DNA from: CAJINA01 sp964647585
Lineage (GTDB): Bacteria; Desulfobacterota; Desulfobacteria; Desulfobacterales; CAJINA01
Reading direction: 5' to 3'
Length of the DNA: 14,787 nucleotides
Assembly: GCA_964647585.1 (NCBI GenBank)
Contig: CAZYGG010000081.1
Coordinates: 1-14,787, forward strand
Position 1 is the stretch's first letter. Each line of letters opens with the position of its first letter. Made by a program: the position numbers and the translations under genes. Below, piece after piece: positions 6,167-13,637 of the stretch. The notes beneath the pieces are model-generated. The model saw only the letters and a list, made by a program, of their open reading frames with translations, ran no database searches and was not told where the DNA came from.

Positions 6167-8572
6167 ATGGTTAGAAAGATTAGAACAGCTGCGGTAATTG
6201 GTTCCGGGGTCATGGGCGGCGGCATTGCCGCGCTCCTGGCGGGTGCCGGTGTTAAAACCTTACTGCTGGACATTGTACCGTTTGATTTAAAAGACGATGA
6301 AGAAGACAATCCGATTGCGCGCAACCGCATTGCCCAGGCCGGTCTGGACACCGTTAAGATGTCACGGCCGTCCCTGCTCATGCAGCAGAAGGATGCCGAC
6401 CTGATTACCATCGGCAACCTTGAAGACGATTTTGACAAACTGGCCGATTGCGACTGGATCGTGGAGGTTGTCGTTGAAAACCTGAAAATCAAGCAGGAAC
6501 TTTTTAAACGGATCGAACCGGTCAGAAAAACCGGGTCCATCATCTCATCCAACACGTCCGGGATTCCGCTCAAAGCCATGTCCGAAGGCCTTAGCGAAGA
6601 ATTCTGCCAGCATTTTCTGGGCACCCACTTTTTCAACCCCGTGCGCTACATGAAACTGCTTGAGATCATTCCGGGCGAGCAGACCCTGCCGGAGATCCTG
6701 GACTTCATGGCCGATTTCGGCGAAAGGGTTCTGGGCAAAGGCATCGTGTGGGCCAAAGACACCCCGAACTTCGTCGGCAACCGCATCGGCGTGCAGGGCA
6801 TGGTCAAGACGATGCAGTTGATGCTGGAAGACGGCATGACCATTCCGGAGGTAGACGCTCTGTTCGGGCCGGTCATGGGCCGTCCCAAAACCGCCATGTT
6901 CAAGACTGCCGATCTGGTCGGCCTGGATACCCTCGGACATGTGGCCGCCAATACATACGACCTGGTTGTGGATGACGAAGTCCGGGATAGTTTCAAAATG
7001 CCCGCTTTCGTCACCGAAATGATTGAAAAGGGTCTGCTGGGAAAAAAATCGAAAGCCGGCTTCTACAAAACCGACCTGACGCCGGAGTGGAAAAAAGTAC
7101 GGAAAGTCATTGACCCGGCTACCCTCGAGTATGCCGAGTATGCCAAACCGGACCTGCCCTGCCTGGCAGCGGCCAAAGCCGCCAAGAGCTTGCCGGAAAA
7201 AATACAGGCCGTGGTTTACGGGGATGACAAGGGCGCCAAGTTTGTCTGGAAGGGCGTGGCACACAACTTGATTTATGCCGCCAACCGCATTCCGGAAATT
7301 TCCGACACTATCGTGGAAATCGACAATGCCATGAAATGGGGTTTCAACTTTGAAATGGGCCCCTTTGAAACCTGGGATGCCATCGGCGTTGAAAAAGCGG
7401 TCGCTAAAATGGAGGCCGACGGTATGGCTGTCCCGGAAAAAGTGAAAGCGATGCTGGCGGCCGGCAACACTTCCTTTTATAAAAATGATGGCGGGAAAAT
7501 CGCCTATTACGATTTTGCCAGCGCCAGCTACAAAGACTTGGTTGTAAGCGACAACATTATCTCCCTGGCCGGTTTGAAAGCCGCCGACAAGGTGGTAAAA
7601 ACCAACGGTTCAGCCACCCTTATTGACATCGGCGACGATGTTTACTGTATCGAATTCCACACCAAGATGAACGCCATCAACGGCGAAATCGTGGAGTTCA
7701 TGGCCGAATGCATAGACTACGTGGATGCCAACGGGGCCGGTCTTGTCATCGGCAATCAGGCCGGTGGCATGCCGGGTGCATTCTCTGCAGGCGGCGACCT
7801 GGCCTTTATGGCCGGCCTGGCAAAAGAAGGCAAATATACCGAAATCGACGCCTTTCTTAAAAAAGGCCAGGACGGCGGGCTGAGAACGAGATATGCCAGC
7901 TTTCCAGTGGTTGCGGCGCCTTACGGCATGACCCTGGGCGGCGGCTGCGAAGTCTGCCTGGGTGCCGATAAAATCGTGGCTCACTCTGATCTTTACATGG
8001 GGCTGGTTGAAATCGGCGTCGGGCTGCTGCCCGGCGGCGGCGGCTGCCTGAACCTGTGGAAAAAAATGACCGCCGACATTCCGGAACCGGTTACCGATGT
8101 CGACCTGGCCAAATTTTTCATCCCCACCTTCATGGCCATCGGCATGGCCAAGGTCTCAATGTCAGCGGCCGAAGCCCGTGCCAATGGTTTCCTGGGGCCC
8201 AAGGACCGGATTATCTTCAACCGGGACTACCTGGTGGGTGAAGCCAAAAAAGAGGTCCTTAAGATGGTGGACGAGGGGTATGCTCCGCCGGTCAAACGCC
8301 CCATCAAAGTCTTTGGAGCAGCCGGCGAGGGTATGATCAACGCGGAACTGTTCAACATGCAGTCGGCTGGATACGTCAGTGAATACGACGTCTTCCTAGC
8401 CAAACGCATCGCCTACGTCATCAGCGGCGGCGATGTCCGGGCCAACAGCCTGATCGACGAGCAGGTTATCCTCAATCTTGAAAGGGAGGCATTCGTCGAC
8501 TTCTGGAAAGAAGAAAAGACGGTGGCCCGGGTTGAACACATGCTGACGACCGGCAAACCCCTGAGAAATTAG
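6167..8572 (+). CDS. fadN: 3-hydroxyacyl-CoA dehydrogenase / enoyl-CoA hydratase (FadN type)
   Basis: This 801-residue bifunctional beta-oxidation enzyme hydrates 2-enoyl-CoA and oxidises L-3-hydroxyacyl-CoA with NAD+. The dehydrogenase comes first: NAD-binding 'GSGVMGGG' at 12-19, Ser128/Asn129 in 'SSNTSG', catalytic His154 ('GTHFFNP') paired with Glu166, and Asn205 in 'NFVGNRIG'. C-terminal dehydrogenase domains run to about 405. A crotonase domain follows from about 480: oxyanion-hole 'FSAGGDL' (539-545), catalytic Glu595 in 'GGGCEV' and Glu615 in 'GLVEIGVGLLPGG'. This dehydrogenase-first order is that of Bacillus FadN (about 790 residues), not FadB/FadJ, where the hydratase comes first. 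Start: AGGAGG (6156-6161) lies 5 bases before the ATG. It is followed 34 bases later by fadA and preceded by a FadR-like operator. Confidence 0.95.
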   Translation: MVRKIRTAAVIGSGVMGGGIAALLAGAGVKTLLLDIVPFDLKDDEEDNPIARNRIAQAGLDTVKMSRPSLLMQQKDADLITIGNLEDDFDKLADCDWIVEVVVENLKIKQELFKRIEPVRKTGSIISSNTSGIPLKAMSEGLSEEFCQHFLGTHFFNPVRYMKLLEIIPGEQTLPEILDFMADFGERVLGKGIVWAKDTPNFVGNRIGVQGMVKTMQLMLEDGMTIPEVDALFGPVMGRPKTAMFKTADLVGLDTLGHVAANTYDLVVDDEVRDSFKMPAFVTEMIEKGLLGKKSKAGFYKTDLTPEWKKVRKVIDPATLEYAEYAKPDLPCLAAAKAAKSLPEKIQAVVYGDDKGAKFVWKGVAHNLIYAANRIPEISDTIVEIDNAMKWGFNFEMGPFETWDAIGVEKAVAKMEADGMAVPEKVKAMLAAGNTSFYKNDGGKIAYYDFASASYKDLVVSDNIISLAGLKAADKVVKTNGSATLIDIGDDVYCIEFHTKMNAINGEIVEFMAECIDYVDANGAGLVIGNQAGGMPGAFSAGGDLAFMAGLAKEGKYTEIDAFLKKGQDGGLRTRYASFPVVAAPYGMTLGGGCEVCLGADKIVAHSDLYMGLVEIGVGLLPGGGGCLNLWKKMTADIPEPVTDVDLAKFFIPTFMAIGMAKVSMSAAEARANGFLGPKDRIIFNRDYLVGEAKKEVLKMVDEGYAPPVKRPIKVFGAAGEGMINAELFNMQSAGYVSEYDVFLAKRIAYVISGGDVRANSLIDEQVILNLEREAFVDFWKEEKTVARVEHMLTTGKPLRN

Positions 8573-8606
8573 TATCGCCAACATCTGCTATCAAGGAGAA
8601 AAAACC

Positions 8607-9791
8607 ATGAGAGATGCATATATCGTAACATCCGTCAGAACTCCCGGCTGCCGCAGGGGTAAAGGGGCGTTTAAAGACACCCGCCCCGAGGATCTGCTGG
8701 TCCATATCCTGAACGCGGCCGTTGAAAAAACCGCAAATCTTGAAAAAGGCAACGTGGATGACATCATGATCGGCTGCTCCTTCCCGGAAGCGGAACAGGG
8801 GTTGAACATCGGCCGCCTGGCGAACCAGATTGCCGGGTTCCCGATCACCGTTTCCGGCGCCACTGTCAACCGCTTCTGCTCTTCCGGCCTGGAAGCGATC
8901 TCCCTGGCCGCGTTGCGCGTCATGGCCGGCTGGTCGGACATCACCATCGGCGGAGGCGTCGAGTCCATGACCTACGTCCCCATGGGCGGCTACCTGCCGC
9001 GCCCGCATCCCGAACACGCCCGGGTCCATGCCGACCTGTACGCGTCCATGGGCATCACCGCCGAAAACGTGGCCAACCGCTACGATGTTTCCCGCGAAGA
9101 CCAGGACGCCTTCGCCTACCAGTCCCAGATGCGTGCGACCAAAGCGCAGGAAGAGGGGCTTTTCACTGAAATCGTTCCGACCCCGGCCGCCAAGTACGTC
9201 CTCCAGGACAACGGCACTTATAAGAAGGAAACCTTCCTGCAGGATTTCGACGACGGCGTGCGGGCCACCACTACCGTGGAAGGCCTGGCCAAACTACGGG
9301 CAGTTTTTGCGGTCAATGGTTCGGTGACTGCCGGGAACTCTTCCCAGACCACTGACGGCGCGGCCGCCTCCGTGATCATGAGTGAAGAGATGGTCAAGAA
9401 GCTGGGCGTGAAACCCATCGCCAAGCTCAAGTACTACACCACCGTCGGCTGCGAGCCGGATGAAATGGGTGTCGGCCCGGCCGTGGCCATTCCCAAACTG
9501 CTCGATCTGGCCGGTCTGAAAACGTCCGATATCGGCCTGTGGGAAATCAATGAAGCCTTCGCTTCTCAGGCGCTGTACAGCGTGAGGAAAATCGGCATTG
9601 AAGACCAGATGGATAATATCAACATCAACGGCGGCGCCATTGCCCTGGGCCACCCCCTGGGCTGCACCGGCGCCAAACTGTGTGCCACCCTGCTGGCCAA
9701 TATGCAGAAGCGCGGCGTCAAGTACGGCGTCGAGTCCATGTGCATCGGCGGCGGTATGGGCGCAGCCGCTCTTTTTGAGCTTTGTGACTAG
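8607..9791 (+). CDS. fadA: acetyl-CoA C-acyltransferase (3-ketoacyl-CoA thiolase)
   Basis: This 394-residue thiolase carries out the last step of beta-oxidation, cleaving 3-ketoacyl-CoA with CoA to acetyl-CoA and a shortened acyl-CoA. All signature parts are present: nucleophile Cys91 in 'VNRFCSSGLEAI', 'EINEAFA' near 312-318, His349 in 'GGAIALGHPLGCTG', and second catalytic Cys379 in 'CIGGGMGAA'. Length is normal for the family (about 390). AAGGAG lies 8 bases before the ATG. The gene is 34 bases after fadN, clearly the same operon, and is followed within 20 bases by an intrinsic terminator. Degradative thiolase is preferred over biosynthetic acetoacetyl-CoA thiolase because of the fadN partner, though sequence alone cannot exclude short-chain preference. 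Confidence 0.94.
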   Translation: MRDAYIVTSVRTPGCRRGKGAFKDTRPEDLLVHILNAAVEKTANLEKGNVDDIMIGCSFPEAEQGLNIGRLANQIAGFPITVSGATVNRFCSSGLEAISLAALRVMAGWSDITIGGGVESMTYVPMGGYLPRPHPEHARVHADLYASMGITAENVANRYDVSREDQDAFAYQSQMRATKAQEEGLFTEIVPTPAAKYVLQDNGTYKKETFLQDFDDGVRATTTVEGLAKLRAVFAVNGSVTAGNSSQTTDGAAASVIMSEEMVKKLGVKPIAKLKYYTTVGCEPDEMGVGPAVAIPKLLDLAGLKTSDIGLWEINEAFASQALYSVRKIGIEDQMDNININGGAIALGHPLGCTGAKLCATLLANMQKRGVKYGVESMCIGGGMGAAALFELCD

Positions 9792-9810
9792 CAGTTAAAC
9801 CAGAGCGAAG

Positions 9811-9845
9811 AAAAGGGCCGCCTCTCACGAGGGCGGCCCTTTTTT
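9811..9845 (+). terminator. intrinsic terminator of fadN-fadA
   Basis: AAAAGGGCCGCC (9811-9822) pairs with GGCGGCCCTTTT (9832-9843) through a 12-bp stem around a 9-base loop, and a run of six T ends at 9845. It lies 20 bases after the fadA stop and ends just before the next gene, so the MBL gene at 9862 must depend on readthrough or on an unseen promoter. Confidence 0.9.
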
Positions 9846-9861
9846 GTTTGAAAGGCATGTG

Positions 9862-10692
9862 ATGCGGGTTGCGAAACCATATAATTTCGGAGAAATCAAG
9901 GGATTCAAACTGGGCTGGTCCCCGGCGGGTCCCCCCTTGATGACGGTTTACTGCTATCTGGTCGGCGACCTGATGGTCGATACCGGCCAGGCCCACATGC
10001 AAAATGAAGTCCTGACAATTGCCAGGCATCATCACATACAGCGGGTTTTTCTAACCCATCACCATGAAGACCACAGTGGCAATGCCGCCTTTGTCAAGCA
10101 AGGCTGCCAGGCAACGGTGTTTGGCCACCCGCTGACAAAAGTCAAGATGAAAACCCCCTTCCGTATTCTGCCTTACCAAAAAATTGTCTGGGGAAAATCA
10201 TCACCCTTAGAAATGGAGACCTTCCCGGAAAGCATAGAAACCAATCTCGGTGAAATGGTTCCGGTGACCACCCCGGGGCATGCAAAGGATCATACTGCTT
10301 TTCTTTTAAAAGAGGCCGGGGTTCTTTTTTCAGGGGACCTTTACCTGGCCGATACGATAAAATTTTTCCGTTCGGATGAAGATGTGGGCACCCAGATAGC
10401 ATCCTTGCAAAAAGTATTGAAACTTGACTTTGATACCCTGCTCTGCAGCCATTTCCCCAAGCTTGAAAACGGGAAACGCAGAATTGAGAAAAAGCTCTCC
10501 TTTTTGGAAACCCTCTACGGAGACGTCACCAGACTCAGAGAGAAAGGATATCCCGCAAAGCGCATTTTCAAAGTCCTGAACCTGCAGGAAGACTACTTTA
10601 CCAAATATTTCTGTTTCGGCAATGTCAGCATGCTCAACGGAGTGCGCTCGATAATCCGCCACCATGAAACAGAAAAGGCCGCTTCCAGCTGA
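9862..10692 (+). CDS. MBL-fold metallo-hydrolase, glyoxalase II-like
   Basis: A 276-residue MBL-fold protein with a complete dinuclear metal set: Asp40 ('LMVDTGQ'), His66-x-His68-x-Asp70-His71 in 'HHHEDHSGN', His140 ('TTPGHAKDH'), bridging Asp159 ('LFSGDLYLAD') and His197 ('CSHFP'). The C-terminal ~75 residues are helical and basic, as in hydrolases of the glyoxalase II/lactonase-like group; the substrate is unknown. The ATG at 9862 is chosen because AAAGG lies 6 bases upstream. An in-frame TTG at 9844 would start inside the T tract of the fadA terminator and is unlikely. The last codons encode one arm of a hairpin that serves as terminator for the opposite-strand gene. It converges with the 10724-11338 gene. 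Confidence 0.88.
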   Translation: MRVAKPYNFGEIKGFKLGWSPAGPPLMTVYCYLVGDLMVDTGQAHMQNEVLTIARHHHIQRVFLTHHHEDHSGNAAFVKQGCQATVFGHPLTKVKMKTPFRILPYQKIVWGKSSPLEMETFPESIETNLGEMVPVTTPGHAKDHTAFLLKEAGVLFSGDLYLADTIKFFRSDEDVGTQIASLQKVLKLDFDTLLCSHFPKLENGKRRIEKKLSFLETLYGDVTRLREKGYPAKRIFKVLNLQEDYFTKYFCFGNVSMLNGVRSIIRHHETEKAASS

Positions 10693-10700
10693 AGCGGCCT
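10671..10700 (-). terminator. intrinsic terminator of the AOR-linked small gene, inside the convergent CDS
   Basis: AGGCCGCTT (10676-10684) and AAGCGGCCT (10692-10700) form a perfect 9-bp stem with a 7-base loop. Reading the minus strand, the stem is followed by TTTTCTG. On the plus strand no T tract follows, so the signal is polarised toward the minus-strand transcript. It lies 23 bases after the stop of the 10724-11338 gene and overlaps the last codons and TGA of the MBL gene. Confidence 0.75.
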
Positions 10701-10723
10701 CCGGAAACGTAAAATCCAGACGC

Positions 10724-11338
10724 TCAATCTGGCAGCACTTTCAAGAAGGCCCTCCGGCCGGCCCACGCCTGCGAACCCAGCTGCTCCCAGGTAACAACTG
10801 TGCCATCTAGCACCGCCTCCCGGCACCCGTCCTTTACATCCGGATTAGCCCCGGCAAAAAATGCCGCCAGCTGTTCTCCGGCCAGGTAGACGCCATTGGC
10901 CAGAAACGCCGGCCCGAGCTCGCGGGCCACCATATTGAGAAGTTTCAAGGTGATAAACCCTTTTTGCGGTTCGATGTCACCGGCAGTTTCCGTATGGGAA
11001 ATATTGCTGCGCATGGCGGCATAGGTGCCGCCCCGGCGCATGGTGGCGCCCACAAGGCCCGGCATAGCGGCGGACAGCGTGACAATCGCCCCGTCATCCA
11101 CCCGGGCCTGGTCGGGTGAATCAACCGCCTTAAAGTTAAGAAAAATGGTCTGGATGCGCTCTTCAAAATATTCCGCGGATACCCCCAGCTGTGAGCAGAC
11201 CGTCTGCTGCAACGTACTGCCGGTTATAATCGGCAGGGTCACACCCTCTGAAAACAGGTGGAAGAATCGTTTGACAGTTTCCGGCTGAACCACCAGGGAT
11301 AAAACCGTTGCGGCCGCGGCCTGTTCTTTGGCATCCAT
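10724..11338 (-). CDS. AOR-linked protein of unknown function, possible beta-grasp segment
   Basis: A 204-residue soluble protein I cannot place in a named family. Residues about 38-104 follow the pattern of MoaD/ThiS ubiquitin-like carriers: 'GSTLQQTVCSQLGVS', then 'TIFLNFKAVDSPDQARVDDG', 'AIVTLSAAMPGLVG' and an internal Gly103-Gly104. This resembles the usual 'TL..vL..LG', 'vlvNg..v', 'l.dGD.V.l..pv.GG' layout, but followed by about 100 further residues instead of ending in GG. The C-terminal half is helix-rich. The start has AGGAGA about 6 bases upstream. It is 77 bases downstream of the aldehyde oxidoreductase gene, with an intrinsic terminator between, so it is probably made at lower level from readthrough. 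A role as maturation factor or partner of the tungsten enzyme is inferred from position only. Confidence 0.7.
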   Translation of the reverse strand: MDAKEQAAAATVLSLVVQPETVKRFFHLFSEGVTLPIITGSTLQQTVCSQLGVSAEYFEERIQTIFLNFKAVDSPDQARVDDGAIVTLSAAMPGLVGATMRRGGTYAAMRSNISHTETAGDIEPQKGFITLKLLNMVARELGPAFLANGVYLAGEQLAAFFAGANPDVKDGCREAVLDGTVVTWEQLGSQAWAGRRAFLKVLPD

Positions 11339-11358
11339 AATTTTCTCCTCAAGAGTAG

Positions 11359-11386
11359 AAAAAGGGGAGCGCGAAAGCGCTCCCCT
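11359..11386 (-). terminator. intrinsic terminator/attenuator after the AOR gene
   Basis: GGGGAGCGC (11364-11372) and GCGCTCCCC (11377-11385) form a perfect 9-bp stem with a four-base loop, followed on the minus strand by five T (11363-11359). It lies 30 bases after the oxidoreductase stop and 20 bases before the next gene's ATG. On the plus strand CTCTTTTT also follows the stem, so it may work in both directions. Confidence 0.85.
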
Positions 11387-11415
11387 CTTTTTACAGCTTA
11401 ACTGACCCTGTACAT

Positions 11416-13158
11416 CTACCAGTTGAAAACCTGGTCGAGTTCGTCATCACTTACCGCAAAGGTAACGTTGTGCGGCGGCAAGGATTCTTCTTTAAAGTAA
11501 TTGGGCAGGCGGTCGTCCTTGCTGGTAAAACCGGCAGCAGCATTGAAGTCCCGTTCAGTCTTGAGAATGGTTTTCCCCAGTTCGGTAACGTCGTCAGCGG
11601 TGAGGCTGGCACCCGAAAATCCATTGATGATATCGATCAGTGCCTGGAAGGTGTCTTCCTGGTCGATGATCGCAAAGGCGATAAACAGGCACATACCGGT
11701 TGCATCGATGGCTGCGGTGGCAATCTGCAGGTTCCGCGACAATTCAACCTGGCCTTCTGGTTTCAGCGGATCCACGGTACCGCCCACCCCGAGAATATTC
11801 GCCGTCACCGCGTAACCGGCCGTGTGATCGGCACCCATGGGAGAGGTAGCGTAAGTGACCGCCTGACCCTGCACGGCCCGAGGATCGTACGCCGGCATGG
11901 CCTGTCCTTTTACAACCGGAACTCTCTCAACGCCGAAAACTTTTCCGGTCACGGCTGCACCGTTGCCCAGAACACGGCCCAGGGGCGTTCCCTGCCCCAC
12001 TTCCTTGAGCAGGTTGATGGCGCCCGCAGCGTCTCCGAATTCCGCCAGCCCGGCGTCCATGGCCACACCAATGGTCGCACCCATCTCAATGGTATCCAGA
12101 CCGAAATCATCGTCCATCCGGTCCAGGGTAGCAATGGCATCCAGATCATCTATCCCGCAATTGGCACCGTGAGACCAGACCGTCTCATACTCGGGCTGTT
12201 TGGTCACATAGTTGCCATCCTTGTCATAGAACGTCCCTGAACAGCGGATGACGCAGCCGCGGTGGCAACCATGGGTCGCCGAACCTTCACCGCCCCGGCT
12301 GTTTTCCATTTCCGCCAGCGCCTCGCCACCAATCTTGGCGGCCCCATCAAACTGGCCTTTCTTGAAATTATTGGTCGGCAGACCGCCGGCTTCATTCAGG
12401 ACACCGGTCAACACATTGGTACCAAAGGCTGGTAATCCCTCACCGGTCACCGGGTGTTTACGCAGCCCGGCCACAAAGGCCTTGTTGGCAGCCTTGAACT
12501 TATCAGGGTCCGCCGGCTTGCGTACGGACATGCCTTCATCGTCAAGCACTATGGCCTTCAATCCCTTGCTGCCCATCACCGCACCGACACCGCCGCGGCC
12601 CGCATGCCGGGTCGGGCGCTGTTCCATGTCGGTAATGGCTATTGAGGCCGCCGCCATCTTCATCTCCCCGGCCGGGCCGACTGAAATGCAGCAAACCTTC
12701 TCGCTGAACTCGGCTCTCATCTTGTCAACCAGGTCGTAGTTGCCAAGCATCTTCAGGCTGTTGTCGGCTGCTATATTGACCCCGTCCTTGTTCACGGAAA
12801 CTTTGTAGCAGTTCTCGTCGGTAGCTTTGCCTTCAACAATGATGGCTGCATATCCGAGCCTGGCCAGAACCTGGGCCGCCTGCCCGCCTGAATTGGCTTC
12901 CTTGATGCCGCCGGTCAGGGGACTCTTGCAGCCTATGGAAATGCGTCCGGACATGGATGCCGCCGAACCGCTGAGCATACCGGGGGCAATAACCAGTTTG
13001 TTGTCGGCACTCAGAGGATGGCAGGTCGCGGGGACCTCCTTGGCGACAACAGTTGAAGTCATACCACGGCCACCGAGCCCGGCATAATCACCCAGGCCTT
13101 CTTCCTTTGCTGCGGGGCCGCCCTGGGCACCCATATCGATTCTTAGAATTTTGTCCAT
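11416..13158 (-). CDS. aldehyde:ferredoxin oxidoreductase family tungsten enzyme
   Basis: This 580-residue cytoplasmic enzyme of the AOR family binds tungsto-bispyranopterin and one [4Fe-4S] cluster and interconverts aldehydes and carboxylic acids using ferredoxin. Residues about 1-205 form the N-terminal AOR domain, with 'GCKSPLTGG' and 'GRGGVGAVMGSKGLKAI' (187-203). The cluster cysteines are Cys298-x3-Cys302-x3-Cys306 and distal Cys490 in 'DATGMC'. Other family marks are 'PEYETVWSHGANCG' (322-335), 'YDPRAVQGQAVTYATSPMGA' (424-443) and His445. Length is slightly under the 600-620 of archaeal enzymes. AAAGGAGG lies 9 bases before the ATG. The real substrate is undetermined; members of this family in anaerobes also include aromatic-acid enzymes (BamB), which are longer. 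It is followed by a terminator and the 204-residue protein. Expected to be oxygen sensitive. Confidence 0.94.
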   Translation of the reverse strand: MDKILRIDMGAQGGPAAKEEGLGDYAGLGGRGMTSTVVAKEVPATCHPLSADNKLVIAPGMLSGSAASMSGRISIGCKSPLTGGIKEANSGGQAAQVLARLGYAAIIVEGKATDENCYKVSVNKDGVNIAADNSLKMLGNYDLVDKMRAEFSEKVCCISVGPAGEMKMAAASIAITDMEQRPTRHAGRGGVGAVMGSKGLKAIVLDDEGMSVRKPADPDKFKAANKAFVAGLRKHPVTGEGLPAFGTNVLTGVLNEAGGLPTNNFKKGQFDGAAKIGGEALAEMENSRGGEGSATHGCHRGCVIRCSGTFYDKDGNYVTKQPEYETVWSHGANCGIDDLDAIATLDRMDDDFGLDTIEMGATIGVAMDAGLAEFGDAAGAINLLKEVGQGTPLGRVLGNGAAVTGKVFGVERVPVVKGQAMPAYDPRAVQGQAVTYATSPMGADHTAGYAVTANILGVGGTVDPLKPEGQVELSRNLQIATAAIDATGMCLFIAFAIIDQEDTFQALIDIINGFSGASLTADDVTELGKTILKTERDFNAAAGFTSKDDRLPNYFKEESLPPHNVTFAVSDDELDQVFNW

Positions 13159-13274
13159 AGTATTAGGCCTCCTTTGTGCCTGTTTAGATTGTTTATAGAT
13201 AACCTGGCGGGAGCGAAATATGTCGGACCATATCCCTGCCCTCGGAATAATAACTGAATAGTCACATTCTTTTG

Positions 13275-13303
13275 TTGTTATTAGTAATTATGGGTCATGT
13301 CAA
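13275..13303 (-). promoter_or_regulatory. possible promoter of the AOR gene
   Basis: On the minus strand a perfect TTGACA (13303-13298) is followed after 17 bases by TAACAA (13280-13275), a weak -10. It lies about 117 bases upstream of the AOR start. Only the -35 is convincing. Confidence 0.35.
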
Positions 13304-13470
13304 GGAAAACCAAGCCCGACACCGCCCCCGATAACTTTTTCTTCCAATCCGTTTTTACTGTGGTATACTTTAGTGAAGTTCACGCGCCGCATCGACACGT
13401 TGACCTCATTCTGGGCAACACTGTCAAAAATCTGATGCTCAATCGCCTCCACCTCTTGACCATACTCATC
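13300..13470 (-). pseudogene. possible small gene or remnant, 56-codon open frame
   Basis: Between a TAA at 13473-13471 and a TGA at 13302-13300 the minus strand encodes 56 residues with coding-like composition, for example 'EVEAIEHQIFDSVAQNEVN' and 'MRRVNFTKVYHSKNG', ending 'EKVIGGGVGLGFP'. There is no ATG near its beginning (a GTG at 13452 is possible) and no good ribosome-binding site. It therefore looks like the C-terminal piece of a decayed gene or a very small gene with an odd start. I do not recognise the sequence. The opposite-strand frame starting at 13297 also lacks a ribosome-binding site. Confidence 0.25.
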
Positions 13471-13637
13471 TTATTCTACATTTACAGATAGTTATAACAC
13501 CAAAAATTACGATTGGCTCAAATGGCGCCCGTAATAGTGGTTACAACAAAAGCCTTTACGCAACGTGTAAGGACAGTGCGCATGATCCAGCTTAGATGCG
13601 TACCGGGACACTCCACAAACAAAGACGGGGGAACAAA

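Larger units (their letters stand above)
13159..13637. other. divergent intergenic region between AOR and prkA-like genes
   Basis: This 479-bp region carries the AOR promoter candidate near 13275-13303, a possible minus-strand coding remnant at 13300-13470, and an AT-rich stretch to about 13520. From there to 13637 I see no gene; it would form the leader of the prkA-like gene and contains an imperfect palindrome TTACGCAACGTGTAA near 13555-13569. A TATACT word at 13364-13369 could be a plus-strand -10 but has no good -35. Confidence 0.5.

Noticed and set aside
6545..7264. 239-codon minus-strand open frame opposite fadN
   Set aside because: Antisense shadow of a well-conserved dehydrogenase domain.
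9844..9861. TTG start for the second MBL protein
   Set aside because: It lies in the T tract of the fadA terminator, whereas the ATG at 9862 has a well-placed AAAGG.
11470..12240. 256-codon plus-strand open frame opposite AOR
   Set aside because: The overlapped minus-strand sequence carries the AOR cluster cysteines and family motifs; the plus-strand frame is a compositional shadow.
13297..13491. 64-codon plus-strand frame in the AOR-prkA intergenic region
   Set aside because: There is no ribosome-binding site and its composition is erratic; the opposite strand looks more protein-like over the same bases.
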